In this document: positions 48,279 to 56,881 of the stretch, piece by piece
Position numbering within the stretch: position 1 is the first letter of the stretch
How the letters are laid out: every line of letters begins with the position of its first letter
Assembly: GCA_963720675.1 (NCBI GenBank)
Contig: CAVRGH010000005.1
Coordinates: 62,001 to 126,000, forward strand
Origin: JALHSW01 sp963720675
GTDB taxonomy: Bacteria; Actinomycetota; Acidimicrobiia; IMCC26256; PALSA-555
DNA: 64,000 bases
Reading direction: 5' to 3'
Notes under the pieces: generated by a model
Told to the model about the DNA's origin: nothing
Databases searched by the model: none
Seen by the model: the letters and a program-made list of their open reading frames with translations, nothing else
Translations under genes and position numbers: made by a program

Positions 48279-51056
48279 TCAGGCGTTCGCGACCCGCAGT
48301 GTCGCGATCTCCCACGGGAGGAGCTCCAGGGCCCCGCTGAACGTGTCGGTGACGCGACCGCGGAGGTCGATGATGTCGCCGGTCGCGTTCGCGTCGCCCA
48401 GCGCGATCCGGGCAGTCGCGACCGCGGGGGACGCGTTCAGGACTCGCACGACGAGTGCACCGCGTTCGCGCAACACGGCCGAGACTTGAGCCCCCTCGAC
48501 CTCGAGGATCTGCCCATCGGGTGGCGTCGCGCCACCGGACCCGACCACTCGCGCCCGCTCGAGCGGTACGAGGAGCTCATCGGCGGCCTCGTAGAGCTGC
48601 GCCGCCTGCCAGTCGCCGCGGTGGGGGAGCACCGCGTACTCCACGACATGTCGTCCCTGCAGCTGCGGTCCTTCCAGCGGGTCGAACGGTCCGGCCGGGT
48701 TCGGTCGCAGGGAGATCTCGCCGCGGGACAGGTAGCCCGTGGCTCGCAAGAGCGTGAGAGCGAGCTCGTGGCCCCGGCCCTGGTCGTCGACGAGCACCTC
48801 GTACTCGAGCAGCCCGTCATGGAGCAGCGCGAGGCCCAGCGAGCCGTCGGACGCGTCGACGAAGCGGCGAGACACGAAGGTGGGGAGCCCGAACTCGTTC
48901 GGACCGCCTTCGGCGGTCAACCCGCGGCGGACGACCGTGAACGCGCACTCGGCGTCGGAGCCGTCGACCGGCGCCGGGAGCGGGAAGTGAGCCCGGAGGC
49001 GGTGGTCGCGGCACTGGTTGTCGAGCTCGACCCGGACCCGGAGGAAGCGCTCCCCGGCGCGGAGCTCGAGGGTCGTGCGCACGGAGGTAGCGACCGTGTG
49101 GTCGCTGCGGTGGGTGCACCGTTGTCGATCGCCGATCGCGTGCGTCGGGAAGGTGTACTCGGAGGTGACGGCCACGCGCGCCCGGACGTCACCCGTCTCG
49201 ACGACGTCGATCGTTACGCGCTCGGGTTGCTCGACGATCTGGTCCGTGTCGGGTGGCGAGTAGTTGTAGGTGTCGCCGCCGTCGCCGCCGTCGACCAGGC
49301 GGTTGGCGCCCGTGGTGACGACGCCATCGGCGGTGGTGAAGGTGAGCGTGCCGTCGGTGGGATCGACCTCGACCGCGAGGTGCTCGTTGCTCAGCGTCCG
49401 ATCGGCGGCGCGTGCCGTTCCGGCCGGGCCGGCGCCGTCGGTGGGGGTGAAGGTGCGCCATCCGAACCCGGGAACGGAAGCCGCGTCGAAGACCGCCTCC
49501 CGTGTCGACGGGAGCTGTTGTCGGAACCGGATCGTCGCTCCGGTCTCCCCGAGTGCGAGGAGCTCGTCGCGCACGTCGTCGAGGTCGATCGCGGCTTCAC
49601 CGGGCCGCACCGCGTGGAAGACGTACTCCCACTCGTCGGGCGCGGTCTCGGCCCGGTCGACGTGTGCGATGCGCGCACCGGCGAACTCCGGACCGCGGAT
49701 CATCTCGAGGACCCAGCGCACCTTCTGGCCGATGACGAGCGTCGTGAAGCCGGCGGTGTCGACCGTCTCCACGACCTGCGTCGGGCACGGGGTACCGTCG
49801 TTCGCGACGAAGTGCACGGGCCCGTCGCCGTCGATGAAGGCGTGGACCAGCCCGCTCCGCGCCGAGCGCGTCGGGTTCGCGACGACTGTCGCACCGGCGG
49901 GCGCGTCGACGCGGGCAGCATGCGTGCGTACGGCGTCCTTCGTGAGCGCATCGCCGACCTGTCGCGCCTCCTGGTAGCGGACGATGACCGCGTCGACGAC
50001 CTCGTCGGCGCTGCAGGCGCACGAGGAGTCGTGCGCGCTGTTGAGCACCAGGTTGCGCCACGCGACGTCCAGCAGCGCGTCCGGGTACTGCGCAGGATCG
50101 AGCAGGAGCGCACTCAGGGGTTCGGCTCGTCGTTCGAGGGACCGTTCCGCTGCCGCGCAGGCACGGTGCACGTCGACCCGGTTGGACGCGACGCCCATCA
50201 GCACGTTCGAGCGGGCCCCGGAGCGCAGCTCGCCGCTCCACACGTCGAGGCCCTCGATCGGCTGCGCGGCGAGGTACTCGGGGAGCGAGGACACGACGAA
50301 GCGGTAGCGGTCCTGTGCCTCGTTCGCGGCGGCGACCACGTCACCGAGCCAGGGCTGGGGGAGGAGGTGGTCGCTCCCGTTCATCAGGAGCATCCCGCCC
50401 CCGGGCAGCCGGGCGGGACCGAGCTCCTGCTCATATCCGTCGGCTCGGGCCACGAGCCCGGCGGCGTCCGGTGGGAGGTCGCGCCCGTTGGAGTACGAGC
50501 CGTACAGGTACTCGGCCCGCACCCGGGAGCCGTCGGGCGCTTCCCACCAGAAGGCGGTCTGGGTGATCGCCGCCGGCACGCCCCGCCAGAGCACGGCGTC
50601 CTCGAAGCCGGCGAGCCGGAGCAGCTGGGGCATCTGGGCGACGTGCCCGAACATGTCGGGCAGGTACCCGACCTCCATGAGCCCACCGAGCTCCTCGGCC
50701 CGGGCGATGCCGAGCTGCAGGTCCCGGACCATGGTCTCGCCCGAGACCATGAACTCGTCCATCAGGACCATCCACGGTCCCACCTGCAGACGCCCGCTGG
50801 CGGTGAGGCGGGCGATGCGCTCGGCGCCGTCGGGCCGGATCTCGAGGTAGTCGTCGATCACCGCGGTCTGGCCGTCGAGGAGGAAGCGGGCGTAGGTCTC
50901 GTCCCGCTCGAGCAGGTCGAGCAGCTGGTCGAGCAGCCGGACGAGGCGCACTCGGAACGCCTGGAAGGGGAGGTACCACTCCCGGTCCCAGTGGGTGTGG
51001 GGAACGATCGCGACGTGCACGGGAACGGCTGCGCCGGGGCGGGAGGTGACCGTCAT
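48279..51056 (-). CDS. Glycoside hydrolase family 38 alpha-mannosidase
   Basis: 925 residues from ATG 51056. GH38 N-domain: VAIVPHTHWDREWYLPF (zinc His/Asp), RFLLDGQTAVIDDYLEIRP, GYLPDMFGHVAQMPQLL (Asp nucleophile), then the middle helical domain (NLVLNSAHDSSCACSADEVVDAV, a zinc-site His/Asp) and a long C-terminal beta region (DRTLSNEHLAVEVDPTDGTLTFTT). Zn-dependent retaining exo-alpha-mannosidase that trims mannosides, for instance imported glycan fragments or mannoglycerate. It lies between two ammonium transporters, an unusual setting. The N-terminus has no signal peptide, so the enzyme is cytoplasmic. Confidence 0.94.
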   Translation of the reverse strand: MTVTSRPGAAVPVHVAIVPHTHWDREWYLPFQAFRVRLVRLLDQLLDLLERDETYARFLLDGQTAVIDDYLEIRPDGAERIARLTASGRLQVGPWMVLMDEFMVSGETMVRDLQLGIARAEELGGLMEVGYLPDMFGHVAQMPQLLRLAGFEDAVLWRGVPAAITQTAFWWEAPDGSRVRAEYLYGSYSNGRDLPPDAAGLVARADGYEQELGPARLPGGGMLLMNGSDHLLPQPWLGDVVAAANEAQDRYRFVVSSLPEYLAAQPIEGLDVWSGELRSGARSNVLMGVASNRVDVHRACAAAERSLERRAEPLSALLLDPAQYPDALLDVAWRNLVLNSAHDSSCACSADEVVDAVIVRYQEARQVGDALTKDAVRTHAARVDAPAGATVVANPTRSARSGLVHAFIDGDGPVHFVANDGTPCPTQVVETVDTAGFTTLVIGQKVRWVLEMIRGPEFAGARIAHVDRAETAPDEWEYVFHAVRPGEAAIDLDDVRDELLALGETGATIRFRQQLPSTREAVFDAASVPGFGWRTFTPTDGAGPAGTARAADRTLSNEHLAVEVDPTDGTLTFTTADGVVTTGANRLVDGGDGGDTYNYSPPDTDQIVEQPERVTIDVVETGDVRARVAVTSEYTFPTHAIGDRQRCTHRSDHTVATSVRTTLELRAGERFLRVRVELDNQCRDHRLRAHFPLPAPVDGSDAECAFTVVRRGLTAEGGPNEFGLPTFVSRRFVDASDGSLGLALLHDGLLEYEVLVDDQGRGHELALTLLRATGYLSRGEISLRPNPAGPFDPLEGPQLQGRHVVEYAVLPHRGDWQAAQLYEAADELLVPLERARVVGSGGATPPDGQILEVEGAQVSAVLRERGALVVRVLNASPAVATARIALGDANATGDIIDLRGRVTDTFSGALELLPWEIATLRVANA

Positions 51057-51137
51057 CGCGGGCAGCCTACGGGCCGCCCCGGGGATGACCCCTCGGGCTC
51101 GGTCTGAAAGGTTCCGGTCAGCCTCGTGTCGCGTGAC

Positions 51138-51251
51138 GTTCACGACAGTGAACGACCGGCGTAACGACACCTCTTTATCGTCCGCCTCAGCAAGTTCACG
51201 ACTGGGCAACGGCGCCTCGGCGTGGTCCGTGTTCCCCGGCGCTGCCGGGAA
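51138..51251 (+). promoter_or_regulatory. Operator and 5' hairpin upstream of the second ammonium transporter
   Basis: GTTCAC-GACA-GTGAAC (51138-51153) is a perfect inverted repeat, with another GTTCAC at 51194-51199. A hairpin TTCCCCGGC (51232-51240) / GCCGGGAA (51244-51251, one bulged C) ends just before the Shine-Dalgarno AGGAGG. GTTCAC motifs also precede the first amt gene and the winged-helix/antiporter operon. Confidence 0.5.
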
Positions 51252-51265
51252 ATCAGGAGGGTGGA

Positions 51266-52906
51266 GTGAGACTGACGAAACGAAAGGTAGGGATCATCAC
51301 GGTCCTTGCCGTGATCGGAGTGCTCGCGATGTCGGGCGCTGCGTTCGCGGCAGGGGTCGATCCGTCGACGACGATCGATCCCAAGGGTGCCTCTGCGAAG
51401 GGCATCGGGGAGGTCGGCACGAGCCTGAACCTGTTGTGGATCGTCATCGGCGCAATCCTGGTGATCTTCATGCAGGCCGGGTTCGCGATGGTGGAGACCG
51501 GGTTCTGCCGGGCCAAGCATGCATCGCACGTGTTCAGCACGAACTTCGCAGTGTTCGCACTCGGGTTCGTGGCGTTCTTCCTGATCGGGTTCCCGATCAT
51601 GTTCTCCGGCTTCAGCTATGCCGGGTACTTCGGCCTCGACAAGGCGTTGAGTCCCGATCTCGGGCTGATCCAGTTCGGGAACGGCGACTGGACGTTCCTC
51701 TGGGCGCGGTCGGGTTGGGGCCTGAGCGGGGCCGCGTACAGCGCCCCGATGGCGGCGTTCTTCCTGTACATGGTCGCCTTCATGGACACCACCGCCACGA
51801 TCCCCACGGGGGCGATGGCGGAGCGGTGGAAGTGGAAGGCGTTCGTGGGCTGGGCGCTGTTCTGCGGTGCGCTGTACTACCCGATCTTCGGCGGCTGGAC
51901 CTGGGGTGGTGGCTGGCTGAGCCAGCTCGGCAACAACCTCTCCCTGGGCTTCGGCTACGTGGACTTCGCCGGATCCGGCGTCGTGCACGCCATGGGCGGC
52001 ATCGCCGGCTTGGCCGGAGCGATGGTGCTCGGGGCTCGGATCGGCAAGTACGGACCCGACGGGAAGCCACGAGCACTCGCGGGGCACAACATCCCGATGG
52101 CTGGGATCGGTGTGTTCATCCTGCTGTTCGGTTGGTTCGGGTTCAACGCGGCATCCACGTTCGCGGCAACCGACGTTCGGTTCACGGTCGTCGCGGTGAA
52201 CACCGCGATCGCCGCGGCGTTCGGTGCGGCAATCGCGATGGTCTACGCGATGAAGCGCATGGGGAAGCCCGACCCGGGCATGATGATGAACGGCATGCTC
52301 GCCGGTCTCGTGGCGATCACGGCGCCCTGCGCGTTCGTGCAGCCATGGGCGGCAGCCGTGATCGGCGGCCTCGCCGCGATCATCGTGTACGAGTCGATCG
52401 GCTTCTTCGAGAAGCGCGGCATCGACGACCCGGTGGGGGCGATCTCCGTCCACGGCGTCGGCGGCATCTTCGGTGTGCTCTGCATCGGGATCTTCGCCGA
52501 CGGCCGCTACGGCGGTGGTTGGAACTCCACGACAGAGGGTGCTGCCGGCTCGGCGAAGGGCCTGACCGGGATCCTGTACGGGACCAACGGCAAGCTCTTC
52601 GGCAGTGGGTCCTTCGGTGAGCTCGGCTTCGGCCAGCTCGCGTCGCAGGCGATCGGTGCTCTGGTGATCATCTTCATCATGGGTGGCATCGCCTACGGCT
52701 TCTTCAAGCTCCAGGACAAGTTCACCAAGGGCGGCATCCGTTCCACGGAGGCCGACGAGATCGCTGGTCTCGACCGTCCGGAGATGGGGGTGCTCGCATA
52801 CGACAACCTCCAGATCCGCGAGATCGACGTGGTGGGCATGGATCCGGCCGACGACAAGGTACTGGCGACCGGGGGCGACTCTCCCGATCCCACGACCGGT
52901 CGGTAG
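51266..52906 (+). CDS. amt: Ammonium transporter (Amt family), long form
   Basis: 546 residues from GTG with AGGAGG ahead. Signal-like first helix (IITVLAVIGVLAMSGAAFA), then eleven helices. Amt boxes: FMQAGFAMVETGFCRAKHASHV, GGWTWGGGWLSQLG, DFAGSGVVHAMGGIAGLAGA (pore His), GWFGFNAAST, DDPVGAISVHGVGGIFGVL (pore His). Compared with the first Amt it has longer loops (an insertion with GGGWNSTTEGAAGSAKG) and a ~60-residue acidic C-terminal tail. More like the large Amt/Rh-type proteins of actinobacteria. A different paralogue, not a recent duplicate. Confidence 0.95.
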   Translation: MRLTKRKVGIITVLAVIGVLAMSGAAFAAGVDPSTTIDPKGASAKGIGEVGTSLNLLWIVIGAILVIFMQAGFAMVETGFCRAKHASHVFSTNFAVFALGFVAFFLIGFPIMFSGFSYAGYFGLDKALSPDLGLIQFGNGDWTFLWARSGWGLSGAAYSAPMAAFFLYMVAFMDTTATIPTGAMAERWKWKAFVGWALFCGALYYPIFGGWTWGGGWLSQLGNNLSLGFGYVDFAGSGVVHAMGGIAGLAGAMVLGARIGKYGPDGKPRALAGHNIPMAGIGVFILLFGWFGFNAASTFAATDVRFTVVAVNTAIAAAFGAAIAMVYAMKRMGKPDPGMMMNGMLAGLVAITAPCAFVQPWAAAVIGGLAAIIVYESIGFFEKRGIDDPVGAISVHGVGGIFGVLCIGIFADGRYGGGWNSTTEGAAGSAKGLTGILYGTNGKLFGSGSFGELGFGQLASQAIGALVIIFIMGGIAYGFFKLQDKFTKGGIRSTEADEIAGLDRPEMGVLAYDNLQIREIDVVGMDPADDKVLATGGDSPDPTTGR

Positions 52907-52952
52907 GGAGCACGGACCACACTTCCCCCGTCCCCCCGAGGGGAGTGGGAGT

Positions 52953-52982
52953 GGGCCGGTCGGGCGTCAGCCCGGCCGGCCC
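52953..52982 (+). terminator. Terminator after the second amt gene
   Basis: 13-bp stem GGGCCGGTCGGGC (52953-52965) / GCCCGGCCGGCCC (52970-52982) with one U-G pair and a GTCA loop. It lies 47 nt after the stop. C-rich tail rather than T-run. Confidence 0.65.
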
Positions 52983-53032
52983 CTCCGCGTCCGGCGGCGT
53001 CCGCGCGCGAGCCCGCGCCGTACGCTGCACGG

Positions 53033-53686
53033 ATGCTCGACCTCGCTCGCACGTCGGTCTTCCTCGACTTCGACGGCACGATCAGCGAGGCCGACACGGG
53101 GGTGCACCTCCTGGCGCGCCTTGCGTCCCCCGAGTGGGAGGCGATCGCCGAGGCCTACCGGCGCGGCGAGATCGAGAGCCGCGAGTGCCTGCTCGACGAG
53201 TGGGATCTGCTGCCCGCAGACGTGCAGCGCGACGAGGCGCAGCTCCGCGAGGTGGCCCGTGAGGTACCGCTCGACCCGGCGACCCGTCCCCTCGTCGACG
53301 CGCTTCGAGCCGCGGGGGCCGAGGTCGTGGTGGTCTCCGACGGGTTCGGGTTCCCGGCCGACGAGGTGGCGCGCGACCTCGGGGTCCCGGTGGTCACGAA
53401 CGCGGTCGACTTCTCGACCGGCCGACTCGACTTCCCGAACGAGGACCGCTGTTGCGCGTGCTCCTCGTGCGGGACCTGCAAACAGGCGCCGATCAAGGAC
53501 GCCCGCCATCGTGGACAGGCGACCGTGCTGATCGGCGACGGTACGAGCGACCGCAAGGCGGCGCTGCTCGCCGACGTGGTGTTCGCCAAGGCCGGGCTCG
53601 CGGTGTGGTGCGCCCGCAACGGCGTGGCGTTCGTCCCGTTCGAGACGCTCGCCGACGTGCAGCGGGCCCTGGTCGACGACGCCTGA
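53033..53686 (+). CDS. HAD-IB (MtnX-like) phosphatase
   Basis: 217 residues; TACGCT 6 nt before the ATG. HAD motifs: I FLDFDGTISEADTG (nucleophile Asp), II VVVSDGFG, IV IGDGTSDRKAALLADVVFAK. A Cys-rich loop DRCCACSSCGTCKQAPIKD (residues ~138-157) is a feature of MtnX-like enzymes and could bind metal. Likely dephosphorylates a small keto-phosphate (as MtnX in methionine salvage) or phosphoserine-like substrate; no methionine salvage genes are nearby. It precedes rnhB. Confidence 0.85.
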   Translation: MLDLARTSVFLDFDGTISEADTGVHLLARLASPEWEAIAEAYRRGEIESRECLLDEWDLLPADVQRDEAQLREVAREVPLDPATRPLVDALRAAGAEVVVVSDGFGFPADEVARDLGVPVVTNAVDFSTGRLDFPNEDRCCACSSCGTCKQAPIKDARHRGQATVLIGDGTSDRKAALLADVVFAKAGLAVWCARNGVAFVPFETLADVQRALVDDA

Positions 53687-53739
53687 GGCAGGGTCGTCCG
53701 TCCCCGAGGCCCGGGGCCGGACCGGATACCGTCGCCGAG

Positions 53740-54396
53740 GTGACGACTCCGACCCTCCGGCTCGAGCGACGCTGCTGGAAGGCGGGCGAGCGCATCGTCG
53801 TCGGGATCGACGAGGTGGGGCGCGGCGCGTGGGCCGGGCCGGTCACGGTCGCCGCCGTCGTGCCGGCACCCGAGCACCTGCGGGGCGTGCGCGACTCGAA
53901 GCAGGTCTCGCGCCAGGATCGCCCGGGGGTCGCGGCCGACGTGCGGGCATGGGCGGTCGCGGTGGGCGTGGGGCACGCGTCGCACGACGAGTGCGACGCC
54001 CTCGGGATGACGGCCGCGCTGCGCACGGCGGCGTTCCGTGCCCTCGGTGAGCTGTCGGCGCAGGGGTACGAGCCCGACCGGGTGATCCTCGACGGCAACC
54101 ACGACTACCTCGGGCTGGGCGGCCGGGTCACCACGGTGATCAAGGGCGACGCCTCGGTGCTGGCCGTCGCCGCCGCGTCCTGCGTCGCGAAGGTGACCCG
54201 GGACGAGATGATGGCGGCCGAGGCCCACCAGTACCCCCCGTACGACTTCGAGTCGAACGTCGGGTACCCATCACCCCGCCACAAGGTGGCGCTCGCCGGG
54301 TACGGCCCGAGCGCGATCCACCGGCGGTCGTGGGTGTTCATGGAGGGGTTGTGCTGGCGGGGCCTCCCGCCGCCGCCGGGACGACTCTTCGCCTGA
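53740..54396 (+). CDS. rnhB: Ribonuclease HII
   Basis: 218 residues from GTG 53740 with TACCGT 7 nt upstream. Signatures GIDEVGRGAWAGPVTVAAVV (catalytic Asp-Glu), RDSKQVSRQDR, ILDGNHDYL (Asp), VIKGDASVLAVAAASCVAKVTRDEMM (Asp) and YDFESNVGYPSPRHKVAL. It removes ribonucleotides from DNA-RNA hybrids. Slightly shorter than the usual actinobacterial form at its N-terminus. Confidence 0.95.
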   Translation: MTTPTLRLERRCWKAGERIVVGIDEVGRGAWAGPVTVAAVVPAPEHLRGVRDSKQVSRQDRPGVAADVRAWAVAVGVGHASHDECDALGMTAALRTAAFRALGELSAQGYEPDRVILDGNHDYLGLGGRVTTVIKGDASVLAVAAASCVAKVTRDEMMAAEAHQYPPYDFESNVGYPSPRHKVALAGYGPSAIHRRSWVFMEGLCWRGLPPPPGRLFA

Positions 54397-54494
54397 CCGG
54401 GGCGCAAACCGTTCGAAAATCACCGGACGTACCGCCAACTCGCGGGGAACAACGCGTAGCCTCGTGGTTTCGAGATGGAAGCGGAGGAGTCCTG

Positions 54495-55061
54495 ATGGCC
54501 GTCGATCTTCCCGAGGTGCACGCCCAGGCCCTCGACCACACACGCCGGTACGTCGCTGGCGTCGGGGACGACCAGTGGGGGATCGACTCGGCCTGCGACG
54601 GTTGGGACGTCCATACGATGGTGAACCACATCGTCGGCGGGAACCTCTGGGTCCCCGAGCTGGTGGGGGGCAAGACCATCGAGGAGATCGGCGACGCGCT
54701 CGACGGCGACCTGCTCGGCAGTGACCCGATCGCCGTCTACGACGCGTCCGCAGCGGGCGCGGCCGCGGCGTTCCGGGCCCCGGGCGCGATGGATACCTCC
54801 GTCGCGGTCTCGTACGGGCCGGTGCCCGGCTCGGTCTACTGCGGCCACCGGTTCGTCGACGTGCTCATCCACGGGTGGGACGTCGCGAAGCCGACCGGTC
54901 AGGACACCAACCTCCCCGAGGAGCTCGTCGAGGCGTGCTTCGAGGTCGTCGAGCCCCAGATGGAGATGCTCCGCGCGAGCGGCATGTTCCAGGAGCTCCC
55001 CGCACCGGCGGGCGGCGACCGCCAGGCGACCCTCCTCGCGTTGCTGGGCCGAGAAGACTGA
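54495..55061 (+). CDS. TIGR03086/maleylpyruvate isomerase-like metal-binding protein
   Basis: 188 residues; GGAGGAG before ATG. DinB/YfiT-like four-helix bundle: VHAQALDHTRRYVAGVGDDQW, CDGWDVHTMVNHIVGGNLW (metal His/Asp), and CGHRFVDVLIHGWDVAKPTGQ (second metal His). This is the TIGR03086 type common in actinobacteria and related to mycothiol-dependent isomerases. The substrate is unknown. Located between rnhB and a small Nfu-like gene. Confidence 0.85.
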   Translation: MAVDLPEVHAQALDHTRRYVAGVGDDQWGIDSACDGWDVHTMVNHIVGGNLWVPELVGGKTIEEIGDALDGDLLGSDPIAVYDASAAGAAAAFRAPGAMDTSVAVSYGPVPGSVYCGHRFVDVLIHGWDVAKPTGQDTNLPEELVEACFEVVEPQMEMLRASGMFQELPAPAGGDRQATLLALLGRED

Positions 55062-55078
55062 CGCATAGGCTCGCTCGC

Positions 55079-55441
55079 ATGGGTCAGGACATCACCGTCA
55101 CCGCGCGTCCGGGCGCCTCGCCCGCGGTCCGCTTCTTCTCGTGCAACCGCTCGATCACCGGCATGGCGATCGAGTCGTACGGGTCGGTGGACGACACCAC
55201 CGGGAACCGTCCTCCCGACGTGCTCGCGCGCCGGTTGTTCGATCTCGGCGCGACCGGCGTGACCGTGTACTCGAGCGACGTGATCGTCGCGGCGCCCGAT
55301 GCGGCGTGGGCCGAGCTCGAGCCCAAGGTCGTCGAGGCGATCGAGCACCTCTTCGGCTTCTACGGCGACGACGCCGGCTGGGCCGACGACGCGCTCCGGT
55401 CGATCGGCGTCGAGCCGCTGCCCCGACTCTTCGACTCGTAG
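55079..55441 (+). CDS. Small protein resembling the Nfu N-terminal domain
   Basis: 120 residues, ATG with TAGGCT 7 nt upstream. Pattern: an N-terminal strand and a region NRPPDVLARRLFDLGATGVTVYSSDVIVAAPDAAWAELEPKVVEAIEHLFGF, which recalls the 'LA..LF...GV..V....D.I.V.......W..LKP.I...I..HF' of the Nfu/NifU N-terminal domain. It lacks the CxxC iron-sulphur Nfu domain. Function unknown; an iron-sulphur role would be inference. Confidence 0.6.
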   Translation: MGQDITVTARPGASPAVRFFSCNRSITGMAIESYGSVDDTTGNRPPDVLARRLFDLGATGVTVYSSDVIVAAPDAAWAELEPKVVEAIEHLFGFYGDDAGWADDALRSIGVEPLPRLFDS

Positions 55442-55492
55442 CCCTCCGCACGAGGTTTGGCCGCGGGGGTTCCGGGGCACGTTTGCCTTGGT

Positions 55493-55520
55493 GGGCGGCG
55501 GCTGCTCTGACCCGCCGCCC
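55493..55520. terminator. Hairpin after the small Nfu-like gene
   Basis: GGGCGGCGG (55493-55501) pairs with CCGCCGCCC (55512-55520), 10-nt loop, 52 nt after the stop. No T-run. The rest of the 216-bp gap (55442-55657) holds nothing else recognisable. Confidence 0.45.
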
Positions 55521-55657
55521 GGAGACGAGCGCCGCTGCTCACCATCTTGTTGGTGCACCCCGTGGGGTCAGGGGCTCAGAGAGTGCACACACAGATGAGA
55601 ACATCGTTCCGTGACCGGTCCTGACGATTCCCCGATCGAGGCCGGCGGGTTCTCCGC

Positions 55658-56153
55658 GTGGCTCCGCTGACGATCGAGGCGGCGCTGCGTGGTGCGCGCG
55701 ACGCCGACGTCCCGTGCGGCACGTGCATCGCATGCTGCGCGTCGTCGCAGTTCGTGCACGTCGCGCCCGACGAGACCGATGCGCTCGCGCACATCCCGCG
55801 TGAGCTGCTCTTCCCCGCTCCTCGCATGCCCGCCGGCCACGTCGATCCTCGGGTACGACGAGCAGGGACGGTGCCCGATGCTGCGTGACGACGGGTGCTC
55901 GATCTACGAGCACCGGCCGCGGACGTGTCGCACCTACGACTGCCGAGTGTTCCCCGCGACCGGGATCGAACCCGACGGCGACCAGGAGCCGATCGCGCAG
56001 CGTGCGCGTCGGTGGCGGTTCGACTTCCCGACCGAGGGCGACCGGGCCGAGCACGAGGCGCTGCGCTCGGCCGCGGCGTCGTTGCCGGACGATGCCGGGA
56101 CCCCCGCGCAGCGGGCGGTCCGGGTGATCCAGGTGCACCCCGGGGCCCACTGA
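55658..56153 (+). pseudogene. YkgJ-type cysteine cluster protein, broken by one frameshift
   Basis: Frame A from GTG 55658 gives DVPCGTCIACCASSQFVHV, the CxxCxxCC zinc/iron cluster start of the YkgJ family. After PAPRMPAGHV the frame shifts. The second half is in the next frame: ILGYDEQGRCPMLRDDGCSIYEHRPRTCRTYDCRVF and RRWRFDFPTE. Dropping one G near 55850 (GTCGATCCTC) fuses the halves to a normal family protein. Function of YkgJ proteins (Fe-S or zinc binding) is not established. Either a fresh mutation or a sequence error. Confidence 0.75.
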
Positions 56154-56179
56154 CGCGCCCGCCGTCCTCACCTTGCGGA

Positions 56180-56201
56180 TCGAACACATGTTCGGTACAA
56201 C
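56180..56201 (+). promoter_or_regulatory. LexA (SOS) box and -10 of imuA'
   Basis: TCGAACACATGTTCGG (56180-56195) matches the actinobacterial LexA box TCGAAC-N4-GTTCGA in 15 of 16 positions (last base G for A). The -10-like TACAAC (56196-56201) directly abuts it, and the ATG follows 6 nt later. The same composite precedes dnaE2 (63195-63216). Confidence 0.85.
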
Positions 56202-56207
56202 GGGGGG

Positions 56208-56879
56208 ATGACGGCAGCGCTGCCCCGGCGGGACGAGGAGGCCCGCGCCCGGCTCCGGGCCGTCGCGGAGCACGCCCGGCCGGTGACGCTGGCCCGGGAG
56301 CGGGCACTACCCGTCGCCGGAGCGCTCGGCGAGCTGCTCCCGGGTGCCGGCCTGGTGCGGGGGACCGTGGTGCAGGTCGACGGGACGCCCGGTGCGGGGG
56401 CCACGTCAGTCGCCTTCGCTCTCGCCGCTGCGGCGACGACGGCCGGGGAGTGGGTGGGTGCGGTCGACCTCGCGGGCACGTTGGGGGTGGAAGCCGCGGC
56501 CGCGGCCGGGGTCGCGCTCGAGCGGTTCCCGGTGGTGCGGCTCCCCGGGCACTCGACCGACCGCTGGGCGACGGTGGTCGCCGCGCTCCTCGACGGGGTG
56601 GGGCTGGTGCTCACCGAGCTGCCCCGTCACGCACGCCTGGGTGACGCCCGGCGGCTCGCGGCCCGGGCGCGCGAGCGGGGCGCGGTGCTGGTCGTGCTGC
56701 CGAGCGCGGTCGCGCGCTGGCCGGGCGACGTGGGGCTGCACCTCGTCGCCGAGGGAGGTGCCTGGTCGGGGCTCGAGCCCGGGGCGGGTTTGCTCACGTC
56801 GCGCGCGTTGCAGGTGCGCGTCGAGGGACGCGGCGCGGCGGGGCGCGTCCGACGAGGTGAGCTCGCCCGGGCCGGTTGA
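56208..56879 (+). CDS. imuA': ImuA'-type RecA-like accessory protein
   Basis: 223 residues. RecA-like core: VVQVDGTPGAGATSVAFALAAAATTAGEW (a Walker-A-like loop that lacks the canonical GxxxxGKT Lys/Thr), VGAVDLAGTLGVEAAAAAGVALERFPVV, and VLTELPRHARLGDARRLAARARERGAVLVVL. ImuA' (Rv3395c-like) partners with ImuB and DnaE2 in SOS-induced mutagenesis. It is under a LexA box and followed by imuB with overlapping codons. The degenerate ATP site agrees with a structural role. Confidence 0.87.
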   Translation: MTAALPRRDEEARARLRAVAEHARPVTLARERALPVAGALGELLPGAGLVRGTVVQVDGTPGAGATSVAFALAAAATTAGEWVGAVDLAGTLGVEAAAAAGVALERFPVVRLPGHSTDRWATVVAALLDGVGLVLTELPRHARLGDARRLAARARERGAVLVVLPSAVARWPGDVGLHLVAEGGAWSGLEPGAGLLTSRALQVRVEGRGAAGRVRRGELARAG

Positions 56880-56881
56880 GC

